In this document: piece after piece, positions 1-9,456 of the stretch
Layout: each line of letters starts with the position of its first letter
Position numbering within the stretch: the stretch's first letter is position 1
Assembly: GCA_028877275.1 (NCBI GenBank)
Contig: JAPPFP010000009.1
Location: 290,889 to 354,888 of the forward strand
Direction: 5' to 3'
DNA length: 64,000 nt
DNA from: Acidobacteriota bacterium
Lineage (GTDB): Bacteria > Acidobacteriota > Thermoanaerobaculia > Multivoradales > Multivoraceae
Position numbers and translations under genes: made by a program
The notes under the pieces: model-generated
What the model saw: the letters and a program-made list of their open reading frames with translations, nothing else
The model's database searches: none
What the model was told of the DNA's origin: nothing

Positions 1-1251
1 GAGCAGTTCGGCGGCCCGCCGGGCGCCGAGCAGCGCCTGGGTCGGGTGGACGCCGCGACTGAAGCGGAACCCGGCCTCGGTGTGGACGCCGAGCTGGCGT
101 TGGGTGCGCCGGATGCTTCGCGGCTCCCAGGCGGCCGCTTCCAGCAGCACGTTGCGGGTTTCCGGACCGATCTCGCTGTCCCGGCCTCCCATCACGCCGC
201 CGACGCTGAGCGAGCCGGCGGGGTCGGTGACCATGATCTGGTTCGTCCGCAGCTTCTGCTCGGCGCCGTCGAGCGTCGTCAGACGTTCACCCTCGTGGGC
301 CAGTCGCGTGACGATCCGCACCGGGCCGCCGTCCGCATAGCTGTCGGCCCGCTGCCGCAGCAGGTCGTAGTCGAACGTGTGGTTCGGCTGGCCGACCTCG
401 AGCATCACGTAGTTGCTGACGTCGACGACGTTGCTGATCGGCCGTTGCCCTGCGAGCTGCAACCGGTGCTGCATCCAGTACGGAGACGCACCCTGCTCGA
501 TGCCCTCGATCAGCAGGGCGACGAACCGCGGATTGAGTTCGGGGTTCTCGGTCGCGAGCTCGACCCGGTCGGCGATCGGCGGTCCGTCCATCGTGAGCGG
601 GACGGCGGGCGGCCGGAACGCGGCCTCCGTGAGCGCCGCGACCTCGCGCGCAACCCCCAGGATCGAGGCGCAGCGGGCGATGTTGGGAATCACGTCGATG
701 TCGAGCACGACATCGCCGAGCACTTCGGCGAGGGGCCGTCCGGGGCGAAGGTCCGGGAGTTCGTCGGCGGGCTCGAACAGGATGATCCCCTCGTGGTCCT
801 CGCCGAGCCCGAGCTCCGCGGCCGAGCACAGCATCGCGTCGCTGGTGATGCCGCGCAGCTTCTTCGGCTTGAGCCGGGTGATCTTCAGGTCACGGTAGGG
901 GTTGCGGTAGCTGGCGCCGGCGAGCAGCAGGGCGCCCCAGGGACCCGCGTCGCCGAGGTCCTGGCCGAGGAGCGGGAACAGGTTGGGGGCCCCGGTGATC
1001 ACCTTCCGGGTGGAGTCGGCGCCGTAGTCGACGGTTGCGAGCACCAGGCGGTCGGCGTCCGGCACCGGGTCGACGCGCAGGACTTTCGCCGCCATCACCA
1101 GGTCGGCCGGCCAGGGCAGCTCGGCGCCGTTGACGCCGAAGCGTTCGATCGCCTTGACCTCCAGGCCGGCATTGGTGAGCAGCTCGGCGAGGTCGTCCGG
1201 GGAACCACCGAGCTCGACGAAATCGCCGAGCCAACTGAGCGGAACGCGCAT
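1..1251 (-). CDS. pheT: Phenylalanyl-tRNA synthetase beta subunit (partial, runs off left edge)
   Basis: Reverse strand from ATG at 1251 reads MRVPLSWLGDFVELGGSPDDLAELLTNAGLEVKAIERFGVNG...; ATGA overlap with the pheS stop. Not in the ORF track because it is open at the edge. Confidence 0.93.
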   Translation of the reverse strand, partial: MRVPLSWLGDFVELGGSPDDLAELLTNAGLEVKAIERFGVNGAELPWPADLVMAAKVLRVDPVPDADRLVLATVDYGADSTRKVITGAPNLFPLLGQDLGDAGPWGALLLAGASYRNPYRDLKITRLKPKKLRGITSDAMLCSAAELGLGEDHEGIILFEPADELPDLRPGRPLAEVLGDVVLDIDVIPNIARCASILGVAREVAALTEAAFRPPAVPLTMDGPPIADRVELATENPELNPRFVALLIEGIEQGASPYWMQHRLQLAGQRPISNVVDVSNYVMLEVGQPNHTFDYDLLRQRADSYADGGPVRIVTRLAHEGERLTTLDGAEQKLRTNQIMVTDPAGSLSVGGVMGGRDSEIGPETRNVLLEAAAWEPRSIRRTQRQLGVHTEAGFRFSRGVHPTQALLGARRAAELL

Positions 1252-2288
1252 CAGACGAACCGCTGGAACTGGCGCAGGAAGCGCAGGTCGTTGGACCAGA
1301 AGTAGCGGATGTCGCGGATGCCGTGCCGGAGCATGGCGATCCGCTCGGGCCCCATGCCGAAGGCGAAGCCGCTCCACTCGTCCGGGTCGTAGCCGCCGTT
1401 CCTGAGCACGGTCGGGTGGACCATGCCGCAGCCGAGGATCTCGAGCCAGCCGGTCTCCTTGCACAACTGGCAGCCCTTGCCGTCACAGAGGAAGCAGGCG
1501 ATGTCCATCTCGGCGCTCGGCTCGGTGAACGGGAAGTAGCTGGCCCGGAAGCGGGCGCCGCGGCCTTCTCCGAACAGGCGGCGGGCGAACTCGGTCAGGG
1601 TGCCCTTGAGATCGGCGAACGTGATCGCCGGGCCCACCGCCAGCCCCTCGATCTGGTGGAATTGGATCTCGCTGCGGGAGGTGATCTGCTCGTTGCGGTA
1701 GCACATGCCGGGCAGGATGACGCGCACCGGCGCCGGGTGCTGCTCCTGCATCGCCAGGATCTGCCCACCGCTGGTGTGGGTGCGGAGCACCACGTTTGGA
1801 TCCGTCGTGTAGAACGTGTCCTGCATGTCACGCGCGGGATGGTCGGGTGGCATGTTCAGGTCGCCGAAGTTCAGCCGGTCGGTGACCACGTCCGGGCTTC
1901 GGTAGGTCTGGAAGCCCATGTCGCCGAAGATGCGCTCGATGCGGCGCATGACCAGGGTCGACGGGTGCAGGCCGCCGAGAGTGGGCCGGCGTCCGGGCAG
2001 GGTGACGTCGAGGCGGTCCGCGTCGCCGTCGGTTTCGTGCGCCGAGCGCTTCAGTGCTTCCTGGCGCGCTTCGAATGCGGTCTGAAGGGACGTCTTGATC
2101 TCGTTGATCCGCTTGCCGAACGCGGGCCGGTCGGCGGGGTCGATCTCGCCCATCCGGCGGGTCAGAAGCTGCACCTCGCCCTTGCGGCCGATCGTCGCCC
2201 GTCGCCACTCCTCGAGTGCGTCCAGATCGGCCGTGGCGTTCAGTGCCGCCGAGACCCTCGCTTCGATGTCGTCGAGCTGGTCGATCAT
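1251..2288 (-). CDS. pheS: Phenylalanyl-tRNA synthetase alpha subunit
   Basis: 345 aa; class II aaRS motifs (MGFQTYRSPDVVTDRLNFGDLNMPPDHPARDMQDTFY; GMGPERIAMLRHGI). Confidence 0.97.
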   Translation of the reverse strand: MIDQLDDIEARVSAALNATADLDALEEWRRATIGRKGEVQLLTRRMGEIDPADRPAFGKRINEIKTSLQTAFEARQEALKRSAHETDGDADRLDVTLPGRRPTLGGLHPSTLVMRRIERIFGDMGFQTYRSPDVVTDRLNFGDLNMPPDHPARDMQDTFYTTDPNVVLRTHTSGGQILAMQEQHPAPVRVILPGMCYRNEQITSRSEIQFHQIEGLAVGPAITFADLKGTLTEFARRLFGEGRGARFRASYFPFTEPSAEMDIACFLCDGKGCQLCKETGWLEILGCGMVHPTVLRNGGYDPDEWSGFAFGMGPERIAMLRHGIRDIRYFWSNDLRFLRQFQRFV

Positions 2289-2389
2289 GGCGTCAGGCGG
2301 ATCTTCGTTCGGCGCCCTGGCTGCGGCGCGGCGCGGCGCCCGACTCTACAAGCCCGCGCCGGAGAGCTGCGGCGAGCGCGTCACTTGGG

Positions 2390-3109
2390 TCAGGCGCGGG
2401 TGGCGGCCAACAGGATCTCCAGGATTGCGCCCAGGAAGAGCAACAGGGGGAGAATCGCCGCGAGCAAGGCCGCCTTCGATGCCTTGATCCCCTGGATTGC
2501 GTGAAGGCCGATCGCGAAGAGTCCTGCGCTTCCGACAATGGCCAGAACGTCACCGGCAACGGGGATGGCTCGGAGCAAGAAAGCGACGGCTGCGTAGCAA
2601 GCGGCTACCCATGTGCCGCGAAAGCCCTGCGGCCGTGGCGAGCGGGTGACGATCAGAAGCAGGTGCAGGAATCCGGCGCTGATGAGCGGTCCGAGCAGGC
2701 TGAGGACGAAGACGAACGGAAGGGACAGCAGGAGGAGCTGCAGACCGATCAACGGGACGATCCGCGCGAGGAGGGGATTCCCTTCCAGGCCGGAGAGGTC
2801 AGCGGTCTCGCCCAGCAACTCCATCCGGGTAACCAGTTCCAGTGTCGCATCGGGCAGCGTCATCGCGAGGACGAAGAGGACCAGGCCGTCCAGAAGGACG
2901 CCCAGCATTCCGACCAAGCCGGCGAAGAGAAGCGGCCCCCACCAGCCCGCATCGACTCTGGTTCCTCCAAAGAACCCGCGTGGAGAGGTTGCCAGGAGAG
3001 CCACAGTGGAAAGCAAGGCCGCCACCCGGCCACGGTCCTTCCGCTCCTCCCACGGATTGACGACCTCGACGCTCGCGTCGGCGCCGGTGTTATCGTCCCC
3101 GGAGTTCAC
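2390..3109 (-). CDS. YIP1-family-like integral membrane protein
   Basis: C-terminal part of ORF 2390..3982: SPRGFFGGTRVDAGWWGPLLFAGLVG... with about five hydrophobic segments. GTG at 3109 is a plausible start; the upstream ORF extension is antisense to the Fe-S gene. Confidence 0.6.
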   Translation of the reverse strand: MNSGDDNTGADASVEVVNPWEERKDRGRVAALLSTVALLATSPRGFFGGTRVDAGWWGPLLFAGLVGMLGVLLDGLVLFVLAMTLPDATLELVTRMELLGETADLSGLEGNPLLARIVPLIGLQLLLLSLPFVFVLSLLGPLISAGFLHLLLIVTRSPRPQGFRGTWVAACYAAVAFLLRAIPVAGDVLAIVGSAGLFAIGLHAIQGIKASKAALLAAILPLLLFLGAILEILLAATRA

Positions 3110-3136
3110 GCGGAGCACCTTACCGGAGCGATCCTG

Positions 3137-4000
3137 ATGGCGGACGCCCGACAGCAGCGAACGGCGGCAGTGCGCGACGTCGGCGCCGGTGCCGGTGCCC
3201 TCGTCGTCGGCGTCGCTGCCTCCAGCGCCTTCAACGAGTTCGTGCCTGAGGGGCACCGGCCGGAGGACGTCCTTCCGGGTGCGAAGAGCGTTGTCGTCGC
3301 GGGAAACCAGGGGCCGACGGCGGGCGCCTGGCGCAGTCCCGATCACCGGGTGATGGAGATCACGGGCTACGACTTCCGCGAGAACGTCGCGGTCCACGTG
3401 ATGTGCGACTACATCGAGCGGGAGCACGGCCACCGCGCCCTCCAGGCGCCGTCTCTCCCCACCGCCGGGCACAACCCGCCGATGAGCATGATGCTGGCCG
3501 CGGTGCTGGCCGGTCTGGGCACCCGCTCGCTGGCGGCCAACATCATCCTGCACCCGCGCTACGGCCTGCTGTACTACGCGGCCCTGGTCACCACGCTGGA
3601 CCTCGAGCCGGACCATCCGCTCGAAGAGGATGTCTGTCCCTCGAAGCCTTGCATCCAGATGTACGAGAAGCTGGGCACGACGCCGTGCCTCGCCTCGTGC
3701 CCGAAGGATGACGGCGGCTGCCTGGACGGCGCGATCGACGAAGACGGCCGGATCAGCTACTCGACCTACGACCGCGAGCGCTGCACCTCCCGGTCGATGA
3801 ACTTCGGCATCGGCTCGATCCAGAAGTCCCTGGTCCAGATCACCTCGGAGGAAGACCGGGAGCGGCGCAAGTCGATGATCTACTCCGACTTCTTCAGCCA
3901 GTCGCTGTCGTCGCTCAGCTACTACAAGGAGAGCGTCGCGCAGTGCTTCGAGTGCATGCGGGTGTGTCCGGTCGGCATGCACGAAAGGCGCCTCCAGTGA
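3137..4000 (+). CDS. 4Fe-4S double-cluster protein, epoxyqueuosine-reductase-like (paralog 1)
   Basis: 288 aa from ATG 3137; C-rich motifs CPSKPCIQMYEKLGTTPCLASCP and CFECMRVCPVG. Confidence 0.8.
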   Translation: MADARQQRTAAVRDVGAGAGALVVGVAASSAFNEFVPEGHRPEDVLPGAKSVVVAGNQGPTAGAWRSPDHRVMEITGYDFRENVAVHVMCDYIEREHGHRALQAPSLPTAGHNPPMSMMLAAVLAGLGTRSLAANIILHPRYGLLYYAALVTTLDLEPDHPLEEDVCPSKPCIQMYEKLGTTPCLASCPKDDGGCLDGAIDEDGRISYSTYDRERCTSRSMNFGIGSIQKSLVQITSEEDRERRKSMIYSDFFSQSLSSLSYYKESVAQCFECMRVCPVGMHERRLQ

Positions 4001-4002
4001 CC

Positions 4003-4878
4003 ATGTCCGCGCCGGCGGCGCCGAGCGCGGATGAGACCGCGGCAGCCCGCGGCCGGCTGGCCGCCATGGTGGAGCGTGGCGGTGCGCTGGCCTGGGGCGT
4101 CGCCGACGCCGACGCCTTCGACGAAGCGCCGGAGGGCTTCCGTCCCGCCGACCTGCTGCCGGGCGCGCGCCGGGTCGTGGTCGTCGGCGGCAGTCCGCCG
4201 CGGGCCGCGGACTGGGCGAGTCCGGTCCACGAGCACCTGGAAACGATGGGCACGAGCGACCGGATCAACTCGCTGGGCCTCAAGACGGCGAAGTTCATCG
4301 AGGCGGAGTTCGGTTTCTACGCGCTGTTCGTGCCGCCGGGCGTCCGTCGCGGCAACCGGCCCTTCCTGAGCGTCGCGCTCGCCGCGGAGCTCGCGGGCTG
4401 CGGCTCGCGCAGTCTGGCCGGGCCCGTGCTGCATCCCGAGTACGGCCTGCTGTTCTACTCGGCGATCATCACGACCTATCCGTTTCCGTTGACGCCGCCG
4501 GTTGCCGAGCCGGCCTGCCCGGCGCCGGCCTGCGTCGAGATGTGGGAGGCGGAAGGCGCCACACCCTGCACCAGGGTGTGTCCGCTCGGCGACGGCGGCT
4601 GCCTCGACGGGCGGATCGAGAACGGCCGGTTGGTCGAACGCCGCTACGACGCGGCGCGCTGCACGTCCCGCGTCTACACCCACTGGATTCCGGGCTTCCA
4701 GAAGGGGCTCGAACTCGCCCTCGACCAGGACGACCCGGAGGCGCGCAAGATGGTCCTCTACTCGAGCCACTTCACCAAGACGCTGTGGTCGATGACCTAC
4801 GCGGCGCAGAGCCAGGGCCAGTGCTGGGAGTGCATGCGGGTCTGTCCCGTGGGCGCCGAGTTCCGGCAGAAGGCGTAG
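4003..4878 (+). CDS. 4Fe-4S double-cluster protein, epoxyqueuosine-reductase-like (paralog 2)
   Basis: Same layout as the preceding gene: CPAPACVEMWEAEGATPCTRVCPLGDGGCLDGRI...CWECMRVCPVG. Starts 2 nt after the upstream stop (or GTG at 3997). Confidence 0.8.
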   Translation: MSAPAAPSADETAAARGRLAAMVERGGALAWGVADADAFDEAPEGFRPADLLPGARRVVVVGGSPPRAADWASPVHEHLETMGTSDRINSLGLKTAKFIEAEFGFYALFVPPGVRRGNRPFLSVALAAELAGCGSRSLAGPVLHPEYGLLFYSAIITTYPFPLTPPVAEPACPAPACVEMWEAEGATPCTRVCPLGDGGCLDGRIENGRLVERRYDAARCTSRVYTHWIPGFQKGLELALDQDDPEARKMVLYSSHFTKTLWSMTYAAQSQGQCWECMRVCPVGAEFRQKA

Positions 4879-4898
4879 ACCCGAGCGAGGAACGGAAC

Positions 4899-5213
4899 AT
4901 GGCTTTCTTCTTTGTCGATCCCGAGACCTACCGCCGCCATCGCGAGGAGATCCTCGAGCTGTCGAACTCGATCCAGGTCGACATCCACGAGCATCTGCCG
5001 GGCGAGAAGCGGCGCCGCGGGCTGTCGGACCGTGAGATCGCGGAACGCCTCGGCCTCGACGAACGAACGGTGCGCGAGATCCGGGTGGTCGCCGAGCGGG
5101 ACTACTACGACATCGAGGAGTGGGACAAGGCGGTCGAGTTCAAGGACAAGGCCTGCCGCGCCTTCGCCGAAGAGGGCCTCTCCTACGTGTTCAAGGACCG
5201 CCGCGACGTGTGA
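4899..5213 (+). CDS. Small protein with HTH-like segment, unknown function
   Basis: 105 aa MAFFFVDPETYRRHREEILELS...; LSDREIAERLGLDERTVREIRVVAERD resembles a helix-turn-helix. Same operon as the Fe-S genes. Confidence 0.7.
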   Translation: MAFFFVDPETYRRHREEILELSNSIQVDIHEHLPGEKRRRGLSDREIAERLGLDERTVREIRVVAERDYYDIEEWDKAVEFKDKACRAFAEEGLSYVFKDRRDV

Positions 5214-5228
5214 GAAAGTAGCGCGCCG

Positions 5229-6263
5229 ATGAAGTCCGCGGTGCTCCAGTTCTTCTCGTGGCCTGACCGCCGAATCCCGCTGGAAGAGGTCTACCGGCGG
5301 GCGTTTCAGCGCATCGACATCATGGATCAGACCGGGTACGACGCCGTGTGGTTGGCGGAGCACCACTTCAGCTCCTTCAGCATCTGCCCGTCGATCCACA
5401 TGATGGGGATCGAGGTCGCATCGCGCACGAAGAACCTGCGGATCGGCACGGGTGTGTCCCTGGCGCCGTTCTACAACCCCCTGCGCCTGGCGGAGGAGGT
5501 GGCGCTGCTCGACGTGCTCTCCGGCGGCCGGGTCAACTGGGGCGTCGGCCGCGGTTTTGCGGAGGGGGAGTTCAGGGCTTTCGGCGTCGACCCGCGCTAC
5601 AGCTATCCGGTCTTCCGGGAACACGTCCAGGCGGTGGTCGGCGCCTGGACGAACGAGCAGCTCACCTTCGAGGGAGAGCACTTCCAATGCCAGGGAGTCG
5701 AGGTGCTGCCCAAGCCGGCACAGAAGCCGCATCCGCCGGTGTGGCTCGCTTCATCCTCGCCTGAGTCGATGACCTGGGCTGCTCAGAACGGCTTCTCGAT
5801 CATGCTCGACCCGCACTCGGCGCACAGCCGGATCGCCGAGAAGCGCGAGCTGTACCGGGAGATCCTGGAGCAGCACGGCCATTCGATCGATGGCCGGGAG
5901 ATCCCGATGGCGCGCCTCATCGCGTGCGCGCCGACACGGGCTGAAGCGCAGGAGATCGCCAGGCGCGGCGCGCTGTGGACGGTCAGGTCCCACAGGCAGA
6001 AGGGCACCCGGGCGGTCGCGACCGATACGCGGCGCAACCTCGAGCGCCCCGAGCTGGCCGCGCGACCCTTCAGTCAGGGCGGCGAGGAGGGGGCCGCGGT
6101 CGCTCGATACCTCGATGGTGTCATCCTGTACGGCACGCCGGACGAGTTGGTCGACGAGATCGCGCGTCTGAAGGAGGAGATGTTCCTCGACTACCTGCTG
6201 TGCGCGCCGCTCAGTCACAGTTCGTTCGTGCTCTTCACGGACGAGGTTCTGCCTCGGATCTGA
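5229..6263 (+). CDS. LLM-class (luciferase-like) flavin-dependent oxidoreductase
   Basis: 344 aa; YDAVWLAEHHFSSF, RIGTGVSLAPFYNPLRLAEEVALLDVLSGGRVNWGVGRG. Confidence 0.92.
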   Translation: MKSAVLQFFSWPDRRIPLEEVYRRAFQRIDIMDQTGYDAVWLAEHHFSSFSICPSIHMMGIEVASRTKNLRIGTGVSLAPFYNPLRLAEEVALLDVLSGGRVNWGVGRGFAEGEFRAFGVDPRYSYPVFREHVQAVVGAWTNEQLTFEGEHFQCQGVEVLPKPAQKPHPPVWLASSSPESMTWAAQNGFSIMLDPHSAHSRIAEKRELYREILEQHGHSIDGREIPMARLIACAPTRAEAQEIARRGALWTVRSHRQKGTRAVATDTRRNLERPELAARPFSQGGEEGAAVARYLDGVILYGTPDELVDEIARLKEEMFLDYLLCAPLSHSSFVLFTDEVLPRI

Positions 6264-6845
6264 GTGACCGTCCCTGATCCCTTCGACCGCTTCCGGGACC
6301 TCTTCGAGAGCGCCTCGGCCACCGGTCTGACCGAGCCGAACGCGATGGTCCTCTCCAGCGCCGACGAGGAGGGCCGCCCGTCGTCCCGGGTCGTGCTGCT
6401 CAAGCACTTCGACCGCGAGGGCTTCGTGTTCTACACGAACCTCGAGAGTCGCAAGGGCAGGGAGATCCTGGCGCGGCCGGACGTGAGCCTGAACTTCTTC
6501 TGGCGCGAACCGAAGGAGCAGGTGTGCATCTTCGGTCGTGCGGAACGGGTCAGCGACGCCGAGGCCGACGCCTACTTCGCGACTCGGGACCGGAACAGCC
6601 AGCTCGGCGCCTGGGCCTCGCGGCAGAGCCGGCCGCTCGCAAGCCGCGAGCAACTGCTCGGCGACTTCGAGAACGTTACCGAGCGGTTCGCGGGCGGCGA
6701 TGTGCCGCGCCCTCCGCACTGGACGGGGCTGCGGGTCGTGCCCCGGCGCTTCGAGTTCTGGGTAGCGCAGGAGCACCGGTTACATGACCGGACGTTCTAC
6801 GAGCGGCACGGCGACTCGTGGCGGTCGGGCCTGCTCTACCCGTAG
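6264..6845 (+). CDS. pdxH: Pyridoxamine 5'-phosphate oxidase
   Basis: 193 aa; PNAMVLSSADEEGRPSSRVVLLKHFDREGFVFYTNLESRKGREI...; C-term GDSWRSGLLYP. Confidence 0.93.
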   Translation: MTVPDPFDRFRDLFESASATGLTEPNAMVLSSADEEGRPSSRVVLLKHFDREGFVFYTNLESRKGREILARPDVSLNFFWREPKEQVCIFGRAERVSDAEADAYFATRDRNSQLGAWASRQSRPLASREQLLGDFENVTERFAGGDVPRPPHWTGLRVVPRRFEFWVAQEHRLHDRTFYERHGDSWRSGLLYP

Positions 6846-6860
6846 GAACTGGCGCGGCCT

Positions 6861-7946
6861 TCAGTACACCCGCGGCACGATGCGCCACGGCACGCGCCGG
6901 CGGTACTCGTCCCACAGGGCTCCGTACTTCCTGGCGCAACGCCGATCGTCGTCGCGTTCGCGCGGCACGAGCAGCAGGACGTAATAGAGCGGGTAGAGCC
7001 AGGGAGCCAGGAGCGCCGGTTGACCGAGGCTGAGCGCCAGGCCGGTCGCCATCAGGACCTCGCCGAGGTAGTTGACGTGGCGCGACACGCCCCAGAAGCC
7101 GCTGCACAACACGCGGCGCTCGCCATCCGAGATCGCTTGGGGGCGGAACCGGCCGAGGAAGGTCCGTTCCGGGTCGAGCTTGAAGTGGAACTTCTGCATG
7201 TTGGCGCCGCGGGCCAGTGACCAGCCGGCGAAGAAGACGAGCGCCGCCAGGACGAGCAGCCAGACGGGCGCATGCGGGTTGGGCAGGTCGGCCGCGGCCC
7301 AGAGTCCGACCCCGTAGAAGGTTGGATAGAAGAAGAGGCAGCCCCAGACGAGCTTGAAGCCGACCCGTTCGGCGAACAGGTCGTAGGTGTAGAGGTGGAC
7401 CCACTCGAACAGGAGGTACTCGCAGAGGAACCACGTGAAGAGCGCGACGTAGAGGACCACGCCGGGCGCCGGGTCCTCGGGGAAGGTCAGGAAGTGATGG
7501 GCCGCGAACGAGAGCAGGTTCAGTTCGAGGTAGGTGGCGCCGAACACGTAGAGGAACATCTTCGCGTCGACGCGGCCGGCGAACATGCGCGGGTTGGCGC
7601 GCCTGCCGAGAAAGAACTCCTTCAGGAGTGATTCGCCGCGGCTCGGCGCCGTCCGCACGACAGCGGCAGAGGCGACGATGCCGAGCGCCAGAGCCCCCGC
7701 GGCGCCGCTCCAGCGGTGGGTCCACAGCCAGTCCCAGGGCATGACGCCGCTGTAGCCGGCAACGAGCCACAGGCCGATCGTCACAAGGAACACCGGCAAT
7801 CCGTTCAGACGGTACTCGAGGGGCATTCCCGTCCCCTCGTCCCGGACGTAGCCCGTGACCCGACGGGCGGGCAGCAGGGCGCTCAGCATCAGCACGAGGG
7901 CCGAGGCGAGCCAGGGCGCGAAGAAGCCCGGTAGATAGCCGGTCAC
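6861..7946 (-). CDS. ERG4/ERG24-type sterol (delta-14/delta-24) reductase homolog, membrane protein
   Basis: 361 aa polytopic; C-term CSGFWGVSRHVNYLGEVLMATG...LLVPRERDDDRRCARKYGALWDEYRRRVPWRIVPRVY matches the ERG4/ERG24/DHCR7 signature; also EWVHLYTYDLFAERVGFKLVWGCLFFYP. Confidence 0.85.
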   Translation of the reverse strand: MTGYLPGFFAPWLASALVLMLSALLPARRVTGYVRDEGTGMPLEYRLNGLPVFLVTIGLWLVAGYSGVMPWDWLWTHRWSGAAGALALGIVASAAVVRTAPSRGESLLKEFFLGRRANPRMFAGRVDAKMFLYVFGATYLELNLLSFAAHHFLTFPEDPAPGVVLYVALFTWFLCEYLLFEWVHLYTYDLFAERVGFKLVWGCLFFYPTFYGVGLWAAADLPNPHAPVWLLVLAALVFFAGWSLARGANMQKFHFKLDPERTFLGRFRPQAISDGERRVLCSGFWGVSRHVNYLGEVLMATGLALSLGQPALLAPWLYPLYYVLLLVPRERDDDRRCARKYGALWDEYRRRVPWRIVPRVY

Positions 7947-7968
7947 GTGCTTGCGGAGTCTTGGGGCC

Positions 7969-9447
7969 CTATGCCTCGGCCAGCTTGACCCACTCGAAGT
8001 CGCCCGGCTTGTGGTTGATCCGGATTCTCGGTTCGGCGATCCAGGAGGCGTAGTGGCCGGGCCGGAACTCCGGCTTCATCAGGGACTCGATGAACGCACG
8101 GTCGCTGTCGTTCGGCAGCCACTCGTGTCGCCGCCGGCTCCATTCGTCTTCCGGGACGATCTCGCCGTCCGGCGTGGCGTGCAGGTCGCGGTAGACGCCG
8201 ATCTGCCGGTGGAAGGCGACGTGGGGCAGGGTGATCTCGAAATCGACTCCGGTCTGCCGGATCGTCTTGTTCCAGCGGCCGACGCCGAGGTTGCAGTCGT
8301 CCGTGAAGTCGTCGCGCAGGCGGGCGTTCAGGGCGTTGAGCGCCGGGTGCTGGACGATGTGCCAGCCGCCGTTCGAGCGGGCGCCGTTCGACGGTTCCAG
8401 GATCCCGTAAGTGGCGTCCAGCAACCGGTGGTCGTCCTCCAGCCGGTGCTCGCGGAAGCGGCCCTTGAGCCCGGCGTTGAAGAAGTTGGCCGAGTTCGTC
8501 GACAGCTCGGAGCCGAAGAGGTCGAGGGTGAGCGAGTAGTGGAGGTTGACCTTCTTCTGGATCGTCGGCAGGTCGATGACGCCTAGCGCGCGCACGGCGT
8601 CGACGTCGGAGGGGTCGTCCATGCCAGCCGCCGCCATCGCCTCGCAGGTTCGCTGAACGATCCGGGTGACACCGCTCTCGCCGACGAACATGTGGAAGGC
8701 CTCCTCCGTCAGCATGAAGCGGCAGGTGCGCGACAGCGGGTCGAAGCCGGACTGGGCCAGCGATTCGAGCTGCATCTTGCCGTCGCGGTCGGTGAAGAAG
8801 GTGAACAGGAAGAAGGAGAGCCAGTCCGGCGTCTCCTCGTTGAAGGCGCCGAGCATGCGCGGGGCGTCGTCGGAGCCGGACCGGCGGCGCAGCAGCTCGC
8901 CGGCCTCTTCCCGCCCGTCGCGGCCGAAGTACTTCTGCAGCAGGTAGACCATCGCCCAGAGATGCCGCCCTTCCTCGACGTTGACCTGGAAGAGGTTGCG
9001 CATGTCGTAGAGCGAGGGCGCGGTCTTGCCCAGGAACCGCTGCTGCTCGACGGATGCCGGCTCGGTGTCGCCCTGGATGACGATCAGGCGCCGGAGCATC
9101 GCGCGGTACTCGCCCGGCACTTCCTGCCAGGCCGGCTCGCCGACGTGGCGGCCGAACGGGATCGTCCGGTCCTCGGCCTGTGGCGCGAGCAGGATGCCCC
9201 AGCGATAGTCGGGCATCTTCACGTAGTCGAACACCGCCCACTTGTCAGCGCCCTTCGACTCGACCCGGACCGCGGTGCGGAGGTAGACATCGGAGGTCTG
9301 GAAACCGTCGGGGCCCATGTCCATCCACCAGTCGATGTAGCCGGGGTGCCAGCGTTCGAGACCTCGGCGGACGCGGGCGTCCGACGCCAGCGCGACGTTG
9401 TTGGGGATCAGGACGTCGTAGTCGACGGTGCTGTCTAGCGTCGTCAT
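7969..9447 (-). CDS. boxB: Benzoyl-CoA 2,3-epoxidase subunit BoxB
   Basis: 492 aa; diiron-type NVEEGRHLWAMVYLLQKYFGRDGREEAGELLRRRSGS and LTEEAFHMFVGESGV. Confidence 0.92.
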   Translation of the reverse strand: MTTLDSTVDYDVLIPNNVALASDARVRRGLERWHPGYIDWWMDMGPDGFQTSDVYLRTAVRVESKGADKWAVFDYVKMPDYRWGILLAPQAEDRTIPFGRHVGEPAWQEVPGEYRAMLRRLIVIQGDTEPASVEQQRFLGKTAPSLYDMRNLFQVNVEEGRHLWAMVYLLQKYFGRDGREEAGELLRRRSGSDDAPRMLGAFNEETPDWLSFFLFTFFTDRDGKMQLESLAQSGFDPLSRTCRFMLTEEAFHMFVGESGVTRIVQRTCEAMAAAGMDDPSDVDAVRALGVIDLPTIQKKVNLHYSLTLDLFGSELSTNSANFFNAGLKGRFREHRLEDDHRLLDATYGILEPSNGARSNGGWHIVQHPALNALNARLRDDFTDDCNLGVGRWNKTIRQTGVDFEITLPHVAFHRQIGVYRDLHATPDGEIVPEDEWSRRRHEWLPNDSDRAFIESLMKPEFRPGHYASWIAEPRIRINHKPGDFEWVKLAEA

Positions 9448-9456
9448 GGGCTGTTC

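Noticed and set aside
46-1305. 419-aa + strand ORF
   Set aside because: Antisense to pheT, which translates convincingly on the minus strand; no recognisable motifs.
2289-2389. Phe-tRNA attenuator or T-box upstream of pheST
   Set aside because: Only ~100 nt with GC-rich partial inverted repeats; no Phe-rich leader peptide or T-box sequence recognised.
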